From Desulfamplus sp. (GTDB lineage: Bacteria; Desulfobacterota; Desulfobacteria; Desulfobacterales; Desulfobacteraceae), in the NCBI GenBank assembly GCA_015232935.1, contig JADFYT010000112.1, positions 1 through 7,229 on the forward strand: a stretch of DNA of 7,229 nucleotides. Reading direction: 5' to 3'. Within the stretch, counting starts at the first letter, position 1. Each line of letters opens with the position of its first letter. The position numbers and the translations under genes are program-made. The notes beneath the pieces were generated by a model. That model was not told where the DNA came from and did not search any database. It worked only from the letters and a program-made list of their open reading frames with translations. Below, in pieces: positions 6,403 through 7,229 of the stretch.

Positions 6403-7023
6403 ATGAGGACAGCAATTGATTTTGATTTCAGCAGAACCATTAAGGGATTCATGGCTGACAGCGAGGCTCTTCGCCTCCATGAGGTAGCACTTGAGGCATC
6501 AAGGCTGGGGCCATGTCTGGAGATCGGCAGCTACTGCGGAAAATCAGCCTATTTCATAGGAACCGCATGCAGACAGAACCATTCAATCCTGTTCTCTGTG
6601 GATCATCATGCAGGTTCGGAAGAGCAGCAGCCGGATCAGGAATATTTTGATCCCGAGCTTTATGATCCTGAACTCAAGAGGATAAATACCCTCAGGTTTT
6701 TCCAGAATACGCTTGGGCAGGCAGGTCTTGCGGACAGTGTGGTGCCGATAGTGGCATCGTCAGAGGTCGCAGGCAGAATGTGGGCAACTCCCCTTGCAAT
6801 GCTCTTTATTGACGGAGGGCACACATTAGAGGCTGCCATGAGTGACTATGAGACATGGTCAAGGCACATCATGGCAGGAGGTTTTCTTGTTATACACGAT
6901 ATTTTCATGGATCCGTCACAAGGTGGCCAGGCTCCGCGTCAGGTGTACGAAAAAGCACTTGCGTCAGGAGATTACAAGCCCCTTGAGATGACACAAACGC
7001 TTGGGGTGCTTGAAAAAATTTAA
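6403..7023 (+). CDS. Class I SAM-dependent methyltransferase
   Basis: Counted from the ATG at 6403, the 206-residue product has the Rossmann-type methyltransferase order. The SAM-binding motif CLEIGSYCGKSAYFIG is at 38-53, a strand ends in FSVDHH with the acidic residue D67, and MLFIDGGHTLEAAMSDYETW at 133-152 precedes GGFLVIHDIF at 159-168. This pattern, with IDGGH and HDIF, fits the Methyltransf_24-like group. Those enzymes act on varied small molecules or sugars, and the substrate here cannot be inferred. An in-frame ATG at 6283 overlaps the ftsK stop and would add 40 residues, but those are almost wholly translated 22-base repeat, so I prefer 6403 with its GGAG site. There is no signal peptide. 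It is probably transcribed with ftsK, though the repeat gap makes coupling less certain. Confidence 0.86.
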   Translation: MRTAIDFDFSRTIKGFMADSEALRLHEVALEASRLGPCLEIGSYCGKSAYFIGTACRQNHSILFSVDHHAGSEEQQPDQEYFDPELYDPELKRINTLRFFQNTLGQAGLADSVVPIVASSEVAGRMWATPLAMLFIDGGHTLEAAMSDYETWSRHIMAGGFLVIHDIFMDPSQGGQAPRQVYEKALASGDYKPLEMTQTLGVLEKI

Positions 7024-7087
7024 AACTTGGAGCAGTTTGTTCAAAGTCTTGTTGTATCTGTTGACAGACCGTTTTCCGGCTCGAAAG

Positions 7088-7229
7088 CTACCATTCTTCT
7101 GCGTAAGCCACGTCATTATAGGATTGCTCCATTTTAAATTTGTGTCCCTGTTCCATGGTCGCAAGATCCTCAAAAATATTTTTTATGTCCTCTGACGAAG
7201 AATCTGCCGCAAGATATTGGTAAAGTTTC
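7088..7229 (-). CDS. Rubrerythrin/ferritin-like protein, C-terminal end only
   Basis: The minus strand is open from the right edge to a TAG at 7088-7090, giving 46 visible residues. The reading includes LYQYLAADSSSEDIKNIFED followed by LATMEQGHKFKMEQ and ends DVAYAEEW. An FEDLAxMEQGHKxKME helix with ExxH iron-ligand spacing is typical of the last helix of the rubrerythrin-type four-helix ferritin fold. Such proteins carry a di-iron site and commonly reduce hydrogen peroxide in anaerobes. Whether this one has a C-terminal rubredoxin domain is answered: it does not, because the protein stops soon after the helix. An N-terminal one could lie outside the window. It converges on the methyltransferase gene with 64 bases between the stop codons, and I see no convincing terminator hairpin there. 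Confidence 0.75.
   Translation of the reverse strand, partial: KLYQYLAADSSSEDIKNIFEDLATMEQGHKFKMEQSYNDVAYAEEW

Noticed and set aside
7024..7087. Bidirectional terminator between the convergent genes
   Set aside because: Only short stems such as TCTG/CAGA and a wobble-containing GAGCA/TGTTC are visible, with no adjoining T-run.
1..7229. CRISPR array, tRNA, rRNA or transposase
   Set aside because: No spaced palindromic repeats, cloverleaf-like segments, rRNA sequence or transposase motifs were seen. The 22-base array has no spacers.

Overview
The window reads as a stretch of chromosome from an anaerobic, moderately AT-leaning Gram-negative bacterium, most likely a sulfate-reducer-type Desulfobacterota. 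That placement is an inference from the overall look of the proteins and from the combination of RNase J, a FtsK translocase, radical SAM and rubrerythrin-like genes; no marker gene in the window proves it. Six genes run on the + strand, plus the cut-off end of a radical SAM gene at the left edge and the cut-off end of a convergent gene at the right edge.

Left part (1-1444): the C-terminal 260 residues of a radical SAM enzyme, whose CX3CX2C cluster motif lies just inside the window, then about 200 bases with no supported gene, then a compact type II toxin-antitoxin pair of the RelE/ParE type (antitoxin 990-1190, toxin 1190-1444) joined by a one-base TGATG overlap.

Centre (1467-6286): a tightly packed cluster of a small cysteine-rich protein of unknown function, ribonuclease J (rnj) and the DNA translocase FtsK. 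rnj and ftsK overlap by four bases (ATGA), so they are almost certainly translated together. They serve different processes, RNA decay and maturation versus chromosome segregation at division. Both carry extra, low-complexity-like segments: RNase J has about 60 additional residues before its C-terminal domain, and FtsK has a long acidic loop inside its ATPase domain between Walker A and Walker B.

Right part (6287-7229): a four-copy 22-base tandem repeat fills most of the gap between ftsK and a small class I SAM-dependent methyltransferase. The last copy supplies a plausible ribosome binding site for that methyltransferase. A convergent partial gene at the right edge encodes the C-terminal end of a rubrerythrin/ferritin-like protein.

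The main unexplained signal is tandem duplication around ftsK. Three separate arrays inside the gene have periods of 27, 21 and 18 bases, all multiples of three. The array just outside it has a period of 22, which is not. I see no new defence system, CRISPR array, RNA gene or insertion sequence.
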